Part shown: positions 42,243-50,441 of the stretch, piece after piece
Position numbering within the stretch: the first letter of the stretch is position 1
Layout: every line of letters begins with the position of its first letter
Source: Cupriavidus basilensis
GTDB taxonomy: Bacteria > Pseudomonadota > Gammaproteobacteria > Burkholderiales > Burkholderiaceae
Direction of reading: 5' to 3'
Assembly: GCF_000876015.1 (NCBI RefSeq)
Contig: NZ_BBQM01000014.1
Span: 186,001 to 250,000, forward strand
Length of the DNA stretch: 64,000 nt
Made by a program: the position numbers and the translations under genes
Notes under the pieces: model-generated
Databases searched by the model: none
The model's input: only the letters and a program-made list of their open reading frames with translations
What the model was told of the DNA's origin: nothing

Positions 42243-43862
42243 ATGAGCAACACGATCGAAACGGCGCCCATCGCCGATGCGGGGCGCATGCGCCCCAACC
42301 TGGACCACCGGCCCGGCAAGCTCACCGGCCTGGCTTTCCTGCTGCTGGTCGCCGCGGGCGTGGCCTACACCGGCATGAGCCTGGTCCACGACCTGTCCTC
42401 GGCGGCGTCGATGCCGACCACGTGGCTGCCCTTCCTGCTGCTCGGCGTTGCCCTGCTGATCGCGCTGGGTTTCGAGTTCGTCAACGGCTTTCACGATACC
42501 GCCAACGCCGTGGCCACGGTGATCTACACCAACTCGCTGCCGCCGCAGTTCGCGGTGATGTGGTCGGGCGTGTTCAACTTCCTCGGCGTGCTGGTGTCGA
42601 GCGGCGCGGTGGCGTTCGGCGTGATCTCGCTGCTGCCGGTGGAGCTGATCCTGCAGGTGGGTTCCGCGGCCGGCTTCGCGATGGTGTTCGCGCTGCTGAT
42701 CGCCGCCATCATCTGGAACCTCGGCACGTGGTGGCTCGGGCTGCCGGCGTCGTCGTCGCACACGCTGATCGGCTCGATCATCGGCGTGGGCGTGGCCAAT
42801 GCGCTGATGCACGGGCGCGACGGCACCAGCGGCGTGGACTGGCCGCAGGCGATCAAGGTCGGCTACTCGCTGCTGCTCTCGCCGCTGGTCGGCTTCGGCT
42901 GCGCGGCCATCCTGCTGTTGCTGCTGCGCGCGCTGGTCCGGCGCCCCGAGCTGTATGCCGAGCCGGTCGCCAACAAGGCGCCGCCGCTGTGGATCCGCGG
43001 CCTGCTGGTGCTCACCTGCACCGGCGTGTCGTTCGCGCACGGCTCCAACGACGGGCAGAAGGGCATGGGCCTCATCATGCTGATCCTGGTCGGCACCGTG
43101 CCGCTGTCGTATGCGCTCAACCGCGCCATGCCGGTCGACGAGACGACCCGTTTCGCCGCCGTGGCCCAGGTCACCAGCGAAGCCCTGCGGCACAGTGTGC
43201 CCGCGCCGGCGGCGGCGCCGTCCGATCCGCGCGGCGTGTTGTCCACCTACCTGCGCACCCACGAGTTCAACGCCGGCGTGGTGCCGGCGCTGGCCGTCGT
43301 CGCCGGCGGGATCGGCGACCAGGTGCGCGCGCATGACAGCCTGGCGGGCGTGCCGGCCGCCGCGGTGGCCAACGTGCGCAACGAGATGTATCTCGCCTCC
43401 GAGGCCATCCGCCTGCTGGAGAAGGAAAGCACCGTCAAGTTCGATGCCACCACCAGGGAAAACCTGGCCGCGTTCAAGCAGGAGATCGACGCCGCGACCA
43501 AGTTCATCCCGCTATGGGTCAAGGTGGCCGTCGCCATCGCGCTCGGCCTCGGCACGATGGTTGGCTGGAAACGCATCGTCGTCACCGTGGGCGAGAAGAT
43601 CGGCAAGACTCACCTGACCTACGCGCAGGGCGCGTCCGCCGAACTGGTGGCGATGGCCACCATCGGCGCGGCCGATGCCTTCGGCCTGCCGGTATCCACC
43701 ACCCACGTGCTGTCGTCGGGCGTGGCCGGCACGATGGCGGCCAACCGCTCGGGCCTGCAGATGTCCACCATCCGCAACCTGATGATGGCCTGGGTGCTGA
43801 CGCTGCCGGCGGCGATCCTGCTGTCGGGCTGCCTGTTCTGGCTGTTCTCGAAACTGTTCTGA
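42243..43862 (+). CDS. Inorganic phosphate transporter, PiT family
   Basis: 539 residues from ATG 42243, after GGGGAGCGG. It is an integral inner-membrane protein of about 10-12 helices with the two inverted PiT signature repeats: EFVNGFHDTANAVATVIYT near residue 80 and HGSNDGQKGMGLIM near 268, plus ASSSHTLIGS and STTHVLSSGVAGTM. A large cytoplasmic loop (about 310-410) separates the halves. It imports (metal-)phosphate driven by the proton gradient. It stands alone, followed by a strong hairpin terminator. Confidence 0.94.
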   Translation: MSNTIETAPIADAGRMRPNLDHRPGKLTGLAFLLLVAAGVAYTGMSLVHDLSSAASMPTTWLPFLLLGVALLIALGFEFVNGFHDTANAVATVIYTNSLPPQFAVMWSGVFNFLGVLVSSGAVAFGVISLLPVELILQVGSAAGFAMVFALLIAAIIWNLGTWWLGLPASSSHTLIGSIIGVGVANALMHGRDGTSGVDWPQAIKVGYSLLLSPLVGFGCAAILLLLLRALVRRPELYAEPVANKAPPLWIRGLLVLTCTGVSFAHGSNDGQKGMGLIMLILVGTVPLSYALNRAMPVDETTRFAAVAQVTSEALRHSVPAPAAAPSDPRGVLSTYLRTHEFNAGVVPALAVVAGGIGDQVRAHDSLAGVPAAAVANVRNEMYLASEAIRLLEKESTVKFDATTRENLAAFKQEIDAATKFIPLWVKVAVAIALGLGTMVGWKRIVVTVGEKIGKTHLTYAQGASAELVAMATIGAADAFGLPVSTTHVLSSGVAGTMAANRSGLQMSTIRNLMMAWVLTLPAAILLSGCLFWLFSKLF

Positions 43863-43870
43863 ACGGACAA

Positions 43871-43906
43871 GGGGCCGGGCACCGGTATTGTCCGGTGCCC
43901 GGCCCC
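43871..43906. terminator. Strong hairpin after the phosphate transporter gene
   Basis: Perfect 15-base arms GGGGCCGGGCACCGG (43871-43885) and CCGGTGCCCGGCCCC (43892-43906) with a six-base loop, nine bases after the transporter stop and between convergent genes. There is no T-tract, but the stability makes it the clearest hairpin in the window. Confidence 0.7.
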
Positions 43907-43973
43907 TGCCCTCACCGCCGCCATGCGCGGCGGCGGCGCCCGTGGCGTGCCCGCGGGTGCCCGTGCGTCAGGT

Positions 43974-44594
43974 TCAGGCAGCCTGCTTGACCGCCGCCAG
44001 CGCGCGCCGGCCGACGGCCAGTTGCCGCGCGACTTCCGCCACGCGCGCGCCCAGGTGTTCGGCGGTGCGCAGGTCGGCCAGCGGCGGCACCACGTCCGCG
44101 CTCTCGTCCGCGTTCGACTGCGCCGCGGCGCCGAGGAAGAAGCCGTGGCGGTTCAGCGTGTCCTCGGTCGACTTGGAGTTGTTGTGGCCCGGGGGCAGGC
44201 CCAGGTTGACCCAGTGCATGCCGTGCTGCGCGGCGAAGATGGACAACTGCTGCAGCGTGGCCAGCTTGTCGCCCGAGCGCGAGGCCGAGTTGGTGAAGCC
44301 CGCCGACACCTTGTTGGCCCACTTGCCGCCCTTGGCGAAGACGTTGCGCGAGGTGGCGTCCATGAAGCCCTTGAACTGCGCCGACGCGCTGCCCATGTAG
44401 GTCGGGGCGCCGAAGATGATGCCGTCCACGTTTTCCAGCGTGTCCCAGTGCTGGTCGATGTCGTCGATGCTGATCAGCAGGCTTTCCACGCCGTCCACGC
44501 CGGCGGCGCCGCGGGCGACGGCCTGGGCTTGCCTGGCGGTGTGGCCGTAGCCGCTGTGGTAGACGATGGCGATCTTGGTGGCGATGGCGCTCAT
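43974..44594 (-). CDS. Flavodoxin-type NAD(P)H:quinone reductase (WrbA-like)
   Basis: 206 residues. FMN phosphate loop at the N-terminus (IAIVYHSGYGHTARQA, at about 8-23), FGAPTYMGSASAQFKGFMD at about 61-79, and the flavin-contacting LGLPPGHNN region. This is the flavodoxin-fold family that includes WrbA, which performs two-electron reduction of quinones and so limits redox cycling. GAGG precedes the start by about eight bases. It is convergent with the phosphate transporter and divergent from the DUF2239 gene. Confidence 0.9.
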   Translation of the reverse strand: MSAIATKIAIVYHSGYGHTARQAQAVARGAAGVDGVESLLISIDDIDQHWDTLENVDGIIFGAPTYMGSASAQFKGFMDATSRNVFAKGGKWANKVSAGFTNSASRSGDKLATLQQLSIFAAQHGMHWVNLGLPPGHNNSKSTEDTLNRHGFFLGAAAQSNADESADVVPPLADLRTAEHLGARVAEVARQLAVGRRALAAVKQAA

Positions 44595-44781
44595 GGCGAT
44601 GTCCTCGATGATTGCGAAATTTTGAACTGCGGGATCTGGCTTCGGCTGGCTGTGTTGCCCGCCGGTGAAAGCAAGTTTAGGCAGGTGGCGCGGGCGTGCG
44701 TGACGGAAATATCAACAAGTCATTGAGGTAATTTGAATGTGGCCGCCTGTGCGGCCTGGCGTACCCGTGCCGTCCCTCTAT

Positions 44782-44828
44782 TTTTACCCGGGTAATATTG
44801 ACGATCCAATTTTACCCGGGTAATATTG
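44782..44828 (+). promoter_or_regulatory. Sigma-70 promoter with twin TTACCCGGGTAA operators
   Basis: A 19-base direct repeat (TTTTACCCGGGTAATATTG) occurs at 44782-44800 and 44810-44828, period 28. Each copy holds the perfect palindrome TTACCCGGGTAA (44784-44795, 44812-44823). A -35 box TTGACG (44798-44803) and a -10 box TAATAT (44821-44826) with a 17-base spacer lie so that the second palindrome overlaps the -10 and the first lies just upstream of the -35. A repressor bound here would block RNA polymerase. The gene downstream starts at 44867. Confidence 0.75.
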
Positions 44829-44866
44829 GCGCCATCATCCATCTTCCGCGGCAACGCCAGTCCGTC

Positions 44867-45496
44867 ATGAGTGAGAACCAGCCAGTCCAGTACACCGCCT
44901 TCGAAGGCAGCCGGCGCATCGCCGCGGGCCCGCTCGCGCAAGTGGCGCGGCAGGTCAGGCAACGTTTCGCGGACCAGCCGGTCGCCGGCGTGCTGATCTT
45001 TTGCGACGACGACTGCCAGCAGGCGGAAGTCGATTTCCGCGGCAGCGCCGCCGAGGTGGCCGCGCGCATCGCCGCCGCGGAGCAGGCCGCGTCCGCTGTC
45101 GCCACCACCGTTACTGCCGTCGCGCCGGCGGACGAAGCCGGCGCGCCGCGCGGCCCCGGCCGTCCCCGGCTGGGCGTGGTGGCGCGCGAGGTCACGCTGC
45201 TGCCGCGCCATTGGGAATGGCTCGGCGCGCAGCCGGGCGGCGCTTCGGTGGTGCTGCGCAAGCTGGTGGACGAGGCGCGCCGCGCCGGCGCGGGCAAGGA
45301 CCGCATCCGCCACGCCCAGGAGGCCGGCTATCGCTTCATGGCCGCGGCCGCCGGCGGCGAGGCCAATTTCGAGGAAGTGGCGCGCGCCCTGTTCGCGGGA
45401 GACCGCGCGCGCTTCGACCAGATGCTCGCGCCGTGGCCGGCCGACCTGCGCGGCTATCTCGCGCAGCGTGCCGAGGCCGCCTTCGCCGGGGAGTGA
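44867..45496 (+). CDS. DUF2239 family protein, likely autoregulator
   Basis: 209 residues from ATG 44867. The N-terminal half is an alpha/beta domain (YTAFEGSRRIAAGPLAQVA) followed by an Ala-rich linker. The C-terminal half opens with an AT-hook-like GRPRLGVV and continues REVTLLPRHWEWLGAQPGG and SVVLRKLVDEARRA, a ribbon-helix-helix-like stretch. DUF2239 has no proven function known to me. The DNA-binding look of the C-terminal half and the twin palindromic operator over its own promoter suggest a self-regulating transcription factor. It may also act on the divergent quinone-reductase gene, whose start lies 190 bases from the operator. Confidence 0.85.
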   Translation: MSENQPVQYTAFEGSRRIAAGPLAQVARQVRQRFADQPVAGVLIFCDDDCQQAEVDFRGSAAEVAARIAAAEQAASAVATTVTAVAPADEAGAPRGPGRPRLGVVAREVTLLPRHWEWLGAQPGGASVVLRKLVDEARRAGAGKDRIRHAQEAGYRFMAAAAGGEANFEEVARALFAGDRARFDQMLAPWPADLRGYLAQRAEAAFAGE

Positions 45497-45599
45497 GGCT
45501 GCCGCGGCCGGCCGCGCCCTTGTCCAATCCGCATGGCCGCTGCAGAATACGGCCACAACGAAAAACGCAGAACCAGACCAGACGGGCGGGTATCGGGAC

Positions 45600-46289
45600 A
45601 TGGGTATCAAAGGGGTATTGCTGGCGGCCGGCACGGCTGCATGGCTGGTGTCGGGCTGCGCCTCGGGGCCGTCTTTCCAGGACGTGCAACAGGCCATGCC
45701 GCCCCTGCGCGCGGGCGAAGGCCGGATCTTCTTCCTGCGCTCCGCGTCGATGATGGGCGCCGCCATCCAGCCGGAGTTGCGCATCGACGAAGAGGTCGTG
45801 GGGCGCAGCCGTCCCGGCGGCTTCTTCTTCGTCGACCGCAAGCCCGGCAGCTTCGTCGCTTCGGCCACGACCGAGGTCGAAACCACATTGTCTTTCCGGC
45901 TGGCCGCGGGCGAGACCAAATATCTGCGCACCTCGATCGACTTTGGCCTGTTCGCCGGCCACGTGGTGCTGCGGGAAGAATATCCCGACGGCGCGCGCGC
46001 GGAACTGGCCAGCCTGGCTTACACGGGCGATCTGCCTGTGTCGATGTCAGCCACCGGCTCCGCGCCGGCCGGCACGGCCGGGGCCGGCGTTGCCGCTGCG
46101 GTTCCCGCTGCGCCTGTTCCGGTGCCTGTCTCTGTGCCTGTCTCGGTGCCTATTCCGGCGCCTGTCCGCGCGCCTGTCCCGGCGCCGGTTGCCGCCGCTG
46201 TCGTTCCCGCGCGCTCGGCGCCCTCCGCGCCGGCGGACGCCGGCACGGTGCGCATGGACGACCTGCGCTACCTGATGCCGGCCCGATGA
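45600..46289 (+). CDS. DUF2846-type lipoprotein with Pro-Val tail
   Basis: 229 residues from ATG 45600. Lipobox LVSGC (Cys18) predicts a lipoprotein. Residues of about 25-150 match the DUF2846 pattern (GRIFFLRSASMMGAAIQPEL, GGFFFVDRKPGSFVA, GETKYLRT). From about residue 160 a low-complexity tail of alternating Pro and Val/Ala (VPVPVSVPVSVPIPAPV) about 35 residues long follows, suited to spanning the periplasm or cell wall. The last residues are MDDLRYLMPAR. Its stop overlaps an alternative ATG of the next gene. Function unknown. Confidence 0.85.
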   Translation: MGIKGVLLAAGTAAWLVSGCASGPSFQDVQQAMPPLRAGEGRIFFLRSASMMGAAIQPELRIDEEVVGRSRPGGFFFVDRKPGSFVASATTEVETTLSFRLAAGETKYLRTSIDFGLFAGHVVLREEYPDGARAELASLAYTGDLPVSMSATGSAPAGTAGAGVAAAVPAAPVPVPVSVPVSVPIPAPVRAPVPAPVAAAVVPARSAPSAPADAGTVRMDDLRYLMPAR

Positions 46290-46342
46290 GGCGGCGCTTT
46301 GCTTCTCCCATCCAGGGACCACGGTTTTCTCTTTCCCCGCCC

Positions 46343-47647
46343 ATGACCATCACGACCCGCACCCCGCGCCGCGCCGCGCTGTCCCTCGCGCCCGCGGCGC
46401 TCCTGCTTGCCGCCGCCAGCGCCCACGCGCTCGACAGCGCGCAACTGCTCGTCAGGCTCGCCCCCAGCGTCTACGGGGTGCGCACCACGGGCCAGAACAA
46501 CGCGCCGCTGTCCTCGGGCTCGGCCGTGGTGATCGGGGCCGGGCAGCTCGTCACGTCCTGCCACGTGCTGGCCGGCGCGCGCGGCATCGCCGTGCGCCGC
46601 GACAACGTGAGCTATGACGCCACGCTGGAAGCGCCCGACGTCGAGCGCGATCTGTGCCTGCTGCGCGTGGCCAATTTCAGCGCGCCGGCGGTGGCCGTCT
46701 CCACGGCGGCGGCGCCGTCCTTCGGCCAGAAGGTGGTGGCGGCCGCGAGCCCGGACGCCGCGGGCGTCGCGCTGCAGGAAGGCAGCGTGGCGGGCCTGCA
46801 TGCCGGCGCGGACGGCAAGCTGGACCGCATCGAGGTCACGGCGCAGATGCCGGCCTCGTCCGGCGGCGGCGTGTTCGACGACAGCGGCCGGCTGGTGGGC
46901 GTGATCGCGGGGCGCGCCGATGCGGGCGACAAGCTGCTCAAGGCCGTGCCCGCGGGCTGGATCGCGGCGGCCAGGGAGCGCGGCGTGGCGGCGATGGCCA
47001 GCTACCGGCAGTCGCCTCCGCCCGCCGCTCCCGCCGCTTCGCCGGGACCGGCGGCGGCAGCGGCGGTCGACGAAGCGGGCGCCGTCGTGGCCGGCAAGCA
47101 GTCGCCGGCGGTGGGCGAGGTCTGGCGCTACGACCTGCTCGACAAGCTCACCCGCAAGCGGCGCGAGGTGGTCTACCGCGTCGACAGGATCGACGGCGAG
47201 CGCGTGACCTTCAACCAGGGCGCGCGCATCGAGAGCCGCGATGGCCGCCTGGAGCGGCTCGTCACGCCCAGCGGCGGCGAGTTCGATGCCGCCTCGCCGC
47301 CGCACGGCTGGGTGCCCGACAACGTCAAGCCGGGCCAGCGCTGGAAGTACAGCTACAAGCAGCCCGGCTCCGAGCTGAGCACCGAACTCAGCGGCGAGGC
47401 CACCGGCGAGTCCACCATCACCGTGCCGGCGGGCAGCTTTCGCGTGCTGCGCATCAGCTACAAGGGTTATGTGATGCGGCCCTTCTACGGCTTTTCCTCC
47501 GGCGGCGCGCAGAGTTCCGTGCTCTACACGGCGGTGGCGTGGTACGCGCCCGAGCTGCGGCGCGTGGTGCGCTTCGATGCCACCTATGCCACGCGCTGGG
47601 AAAAGACGGACGAAAGCTTGATGCTGGTGGAGCATCGCTTCGATTAG
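46343..47647 (+). CDS. Periplasmic trypsin-like serine protease
   Basis: 434 residues from ATG 46343, which gives a clean signal peptide ending SAHA; ATG 46286 in the same frame overlaps the preceding stop and could couple translation. The S1-type catalytic triad is His74 (TSCHVLAG), Asp103 (ERDLCLLRV) and Ser173 (ASSGGGVF). After a Pro/Ala linker (about 225-255) the C-terminal 180 residues form a separate domain (VWRYDLLDKLTRKRREVVYR, ending LMLVEHRFD) that I do not recognise. It probably cleaves or binds envelope proteins. It may be cotranscribed with the upstream lipoprotein. Confidence 0.85.
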   Translation: MTITTRTPRRAALSLAPAALLLAAASAHALDSAQLLVRLAPSVYGVRTTGQNNAPLSSGSAVVIGAGQLVTSCHVLAGARGIAVRRDNVSYDATLEAPDVERDLCLLRVANFSAPAVAVSTAAAPSFGQKVVAAASPDAAGVALQEGSVAGLHAGADGKLDRIEVTAQMPASSGGGVFDDSGRLVGVIAGRADAGDKLLKAVPAGWIAAARERGVAAMASYRQSPPPAAPAASPGPAAAAAVDEAGAVVAGKQSPAVGEVWRYDLLDKLTRKRREVVYRVDRIDGERVTFNQGARIESRDGRLERLVTPSGGEFDAASPPHGWVPDNVKPGQRWKYSYKQPGSELSTELSGEATGESTITVPAGSFRVLRISYKGYVMRPFYGFSSGGAQSSVLYTAVAWYAPELRRVVRFDATYATRWEKTDESLMLVEHRFD

Positions 47648-47761
47648 GCGGCGCCGGCGCCACCCCGCTGCGCCGCGGTGCGTTTTTGGTAGGATGCAGG
47701 CCTTTCCATTGACGGCTGGACGGCCGCGCGCCGGGCCGCGCCGCCGTCCGCCGCTCGCTTC

Positions 47762-50206
47762 ATGAATCTGGAACAGATCAAGACCTTCGCCGCCGGCCGC
47801 CTTGCCTTCCTCTCCCGCCTGCGGCGCCCCACGCGCCGCGGCGTGCTCAGGGCGGTGGCCGCCGTGCCGCTGCTGTTCCTGCTGTACGTGGTGGTGCTGG
47901 TGCCGTTCACCCCGGGCATCCGCGACATCCGCAAGGCCAAGTCCGACCAGCCCGCGCAGGTGCTCTCGGCCGACGGCAAGGAACTGGCCGTGTACAAGTG
48001 GGCCAACCGCGAATGGGTCCGGCTGGCGGACATCTCGCCCAACGTCACCGCCGCGCTGATCGCCACCGAGGACCACCGCTTCTACCAGCACTTCGGGCTG
48101 GACTGGCGCCGGCTCGGCTCGGCCGCGCTGCGCACCTTCTCGGGCGACCGCCAGGGCGGCTCCACCATCACGCAGCAGCTCGCGCGCAATCTCTACCCCG
48201 ACGAGATCGGCCGCGCGCCCACGCTCACGCGCAAGCTCAAGGAAGCGATCACCGCGCTGAAGATCGAGGCGCTCTACACCAAGGACGAGATCCTCGAGAC
48301 CTATCTCAACACGGTGCCGTTCCTCTACAACGCCTACGGCATCGAGATGGCGGCGCGCACGTATTTCGACAAGTCCGCCGACCAGCTCGACGTGCTGGAA
48401 AGCGCCACGCTGATCGGCATGCTCAAGGGCAACAGCTACTACAACCCGGTCATCAACCCGGAGCGCGCGCTGCAGCGGCGCAACCTCGTGCTGGCGCAGA
48501 TGGTCAAGTACGAGAAGCTGGCGCCGGCCCGGTTCGAGCAACTGAAGAAGCGGCCGCTGCGCATCGATTTCGAGCGCCAGACCGAGCCGCCCGGCCCGGC
48601 GCCGCACTTCGCGCAGCAGCTGCGCAAGTGGCTGATCAACTGGGCCGACCGCAACGACTACAACATCTACACCGACGGGCTGGTGGTGCGCACCACCATC
48701 GATTCGCGCCTGCAGGCGCTGGCCACGCAGGCCGTGGCGCGCCAGGGCAACCAGCTCCAGGGCATCGCCGACTCGGCGTGGTCGCAGCGTTCGGGCTGGT
48801 CGGCCGGCAGCGACCTGGTGCGGGCCTTCGTGCGCGAGACGCCGGAGTTCCGCGCCGCGCGCGAGGCCGGGCAGGCGCCCGAGGACGCCCTCAGGACGCT
48901 GCTGGCGGACCGCGCCTTCATGCAGGCGCTGCGCCAGTCCAAGACGCGCATCCAGGCCGGTTTCCTCGCGCTCGACCCGCGCAATGGCGAGATCAAGGCC
49001 TGGGTCGGCAGCCGCGATTTCACCCAGGACGCCTTCGACCACGTGCAGCAGGCCCAGCGCCAGCCCGGCTCCACCTTCAAGCCCTTCGTCTACGGCGCGG
49101 CCTTCGAGCAGGGCGCCAGCCCCGACGACACCTTCATCGACCAGCCCGTGGAAATCCCGCTGGCCGGCGGCGAAGTGTGGCGGCCCTCGGACGACGGCCC
49201 GCCCAGCGGGCGCGCCATGAGCCTGCGCGACGGCCTGGTGTATTCCAAGAACACCATCACCGCGCAACTGATGCAGACCGTCGGGCCCGACAAGGTGGCC
49301 CGGCTGGCGCGGGTCATGGGCGTGCGGCAAAGCAAGCTCGAGATCGTGCCGTCGCTGGCGCTCGGCACCAGCCCGGTCACGCTCAAGGAAATGGTCACGG
49401 CCTACGGCACCATCGCCAACCAGGGCGCCTACCTGGAGCCGGTGATGGTCACGCGCATCGAAGACCGCAACGGCGAGGTGCTGGAGACCTTCCGCCACGC
49501 CTCGCCCGAACGGGCGCTGCCGGTGGCCACCGCGCAGACGCTGCTCGACGTCATGCGCGGCGTGGTGGACCGCGGCACCGGCAGCAGCATCCGCAGCCGC
49601 TTCGGCATCCGCGCCGACGTCGCCGGCAAGACCGGCACCACGCAGGACAACGCCGACGGCTGGTTCATCCTGATGCACCCGCAACTGGTGGCCGGCGCCT
49701 GGGTCGGCTTCAACGACAGCCGCATCACGCTGCGCAGCGACTACTGGGGCCAGGGCGCGCACAGCGCGCTGCCGATGGTGGGCGACGTCTTCCAGCGCGC
49801 GCTGCGCACGCGGCTGATCGACGCCAATGTCCGCTTCGCCGAGCAGGAAGACAGCGGCTTCTGGGACACCATCGCCGGCACCGTGCGCGGCTGGTACCAG
49901 CGCCTGTTCGGCAGCGCGCCGAAGCCGGAGGCGCCGCCGCCGCAGCCCCGGCGCGCGCCGCGGCCCGCCGCCACCGAAAGCAGCGCGCCGGCCGCCAGCG
50001 AGGCCAGCGCGGTTGCTCCGGCGCCGCCCGCCAGCGACAGCGGCGCGCCGTACCCTGGTGATGCCCCGGCATCGGCCGCGGTGCCCGCGCCGGCCGGCGC
50101 ATCGCCGCAGGCGGGCGCGCCAGCCTCGGGTTTGCCGCCCGCCGTGCCCGCGCCGGCGCAGAATGACGGCGGCGTCAGCGAGGGCGGCGCGGCGCAGGCG
50201 CAGTAG
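47762..50206 (+). CDS. Class A penicillin-binding protein (transglycosylase/transpeptidase)
   Basis: 814 residues. Short cytoplasmic N-terminus, a membrane anchor at about 28-50 (VAAVPLLFLLYVVVLVPF), a GT51 transglycosylase domain with Glu103 in EDHRFYQHFG and GGSTITQQLARN, and a transpeptidase domain with Ser437 in GSTFKP, Ser495 in the SKN motif and Lys623 in KTGTT. The last 115 residues are a Pro/Ala-rich low-complexity tail. It polymerises and crosslinks peptidoglycan. The domain order and motifs are complete, resembling PBP1A-type enzymes. It stands alone. Confidence 0.95.
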   Translation: MNLEQIKTFAAGRLAFLSRLRRPTRRGVLRAVAAVPLLFLLYVVVLVPFTPGIRDIRKAKSDQPAQVLSADGKELAVYKWANREWVRLADISPNVTAALIATEDHRFYQHFGLDWRRLGSAALRTFSGDRQGGSTITQQLARNLYPDEIGRAPTLTRKLKEAITALKIEALYTKDEILETYLNTVPFLYNAYGIEMAARTYFDKSADQLDVLESATLIGMLKGNSYYNPVINPERALQRRNLVLAQMVKYEKLAPARFEQLKKRPLRIDFERQTEPPGPAPHFAQQLRKWLINWADRNDYNIYTDGLVVRTTIDSRLQALATQAVARQGNQLQGIADSAWSQRSGWSAGSDLVRAFVRETPEFRAAREAGQAPEDALRTLLADRAFMQALRQSKTRIQAGFLALDPRNGEIKAWVGSRDFTQDAFDHVQQAQRQPGSTFKPFVYGAAFEQGASPDDTFIDQPVEIPLAGGEVWRPSDDGPPSGRAMSLRDGLVYSKNTITAQLMQTVGPDKVARLARVMGVRQSKLEIVPSLALGTSPVTLKEMVTAYGTIANQGAYLEPVMVTRIEDRNGEVLETFRHASPERALPVATAQTLLDVMRGVVDRGTGSSIRSRFGIRADVAGKTGTTQDNADGWFILMHPQLVAGAWVGFNDSRITLRSDYWGQGAHSALPMVGDVFQRALRTRLIDANVRFAEQEDSGFWDTIAGTVRGWYQRLFGSAPKPEAPPPQPRRAPRPAATESSAPAASEASAVAPAPPASDSGAPYPGDAPASAAVPAPAGASPQAGAPASGLPPAVPAPAQNDGGVSEGGAAQAQ

Positions 50207-50301
50207 CGGCCGGCGTCTGTGACCCCGGGATCAATCGGACGATCCGCTCTGGAGCAGAGTGCGGGGGCACGACAAGAAGCCCTGCGGGCTTTGCGTGGGT
50301 G

Positions 50302-50436
50302 CTACTTCATGCGCTCCCGGAGCTTGCACACGTCATCGTCGTTGCGCTTGCCGATGACCATCACGTCAGCGAGTGCTTAGCCGGCTACCGCGCAGATGAT
50401 GCGGTACTCGCCGACATCCCGCGGCGGCACCCGCCA
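50302..50436 (-). pseudogene. Relic of a RelE/ParE-type toxin gene
   Basis: Read on the minus strand, this stretch encodes WRVPPRDVGEYRIICAVAG, an in-frame TAA (50377-50379), then ALADVMVIGKRNDDDVCKLRE and RMK before a TAG at 50302. The order (R-V-G-x-Y-R-I-I-C, then V-I-G-K-R-N-D-x-x-V) is that of the C-terminal half of RelE-superfamily mRNA interferases. The N-terminal half is missing, replaced by the end of the hydrolase gene, and a stop interrupts the remainder. It is a decayed fragment with no antitoxin beside it. Confidence 0.6.
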
Positions 50437-50441
50437 TGCGG

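Noticed and set aside
49920-50206. Possible separate small gene in the Pro/Ala-rich end of the penicillin-binding protein
   Set aside because: It is in frame and continuous with the enzyme; such tails are common in class A enzymes of this group.
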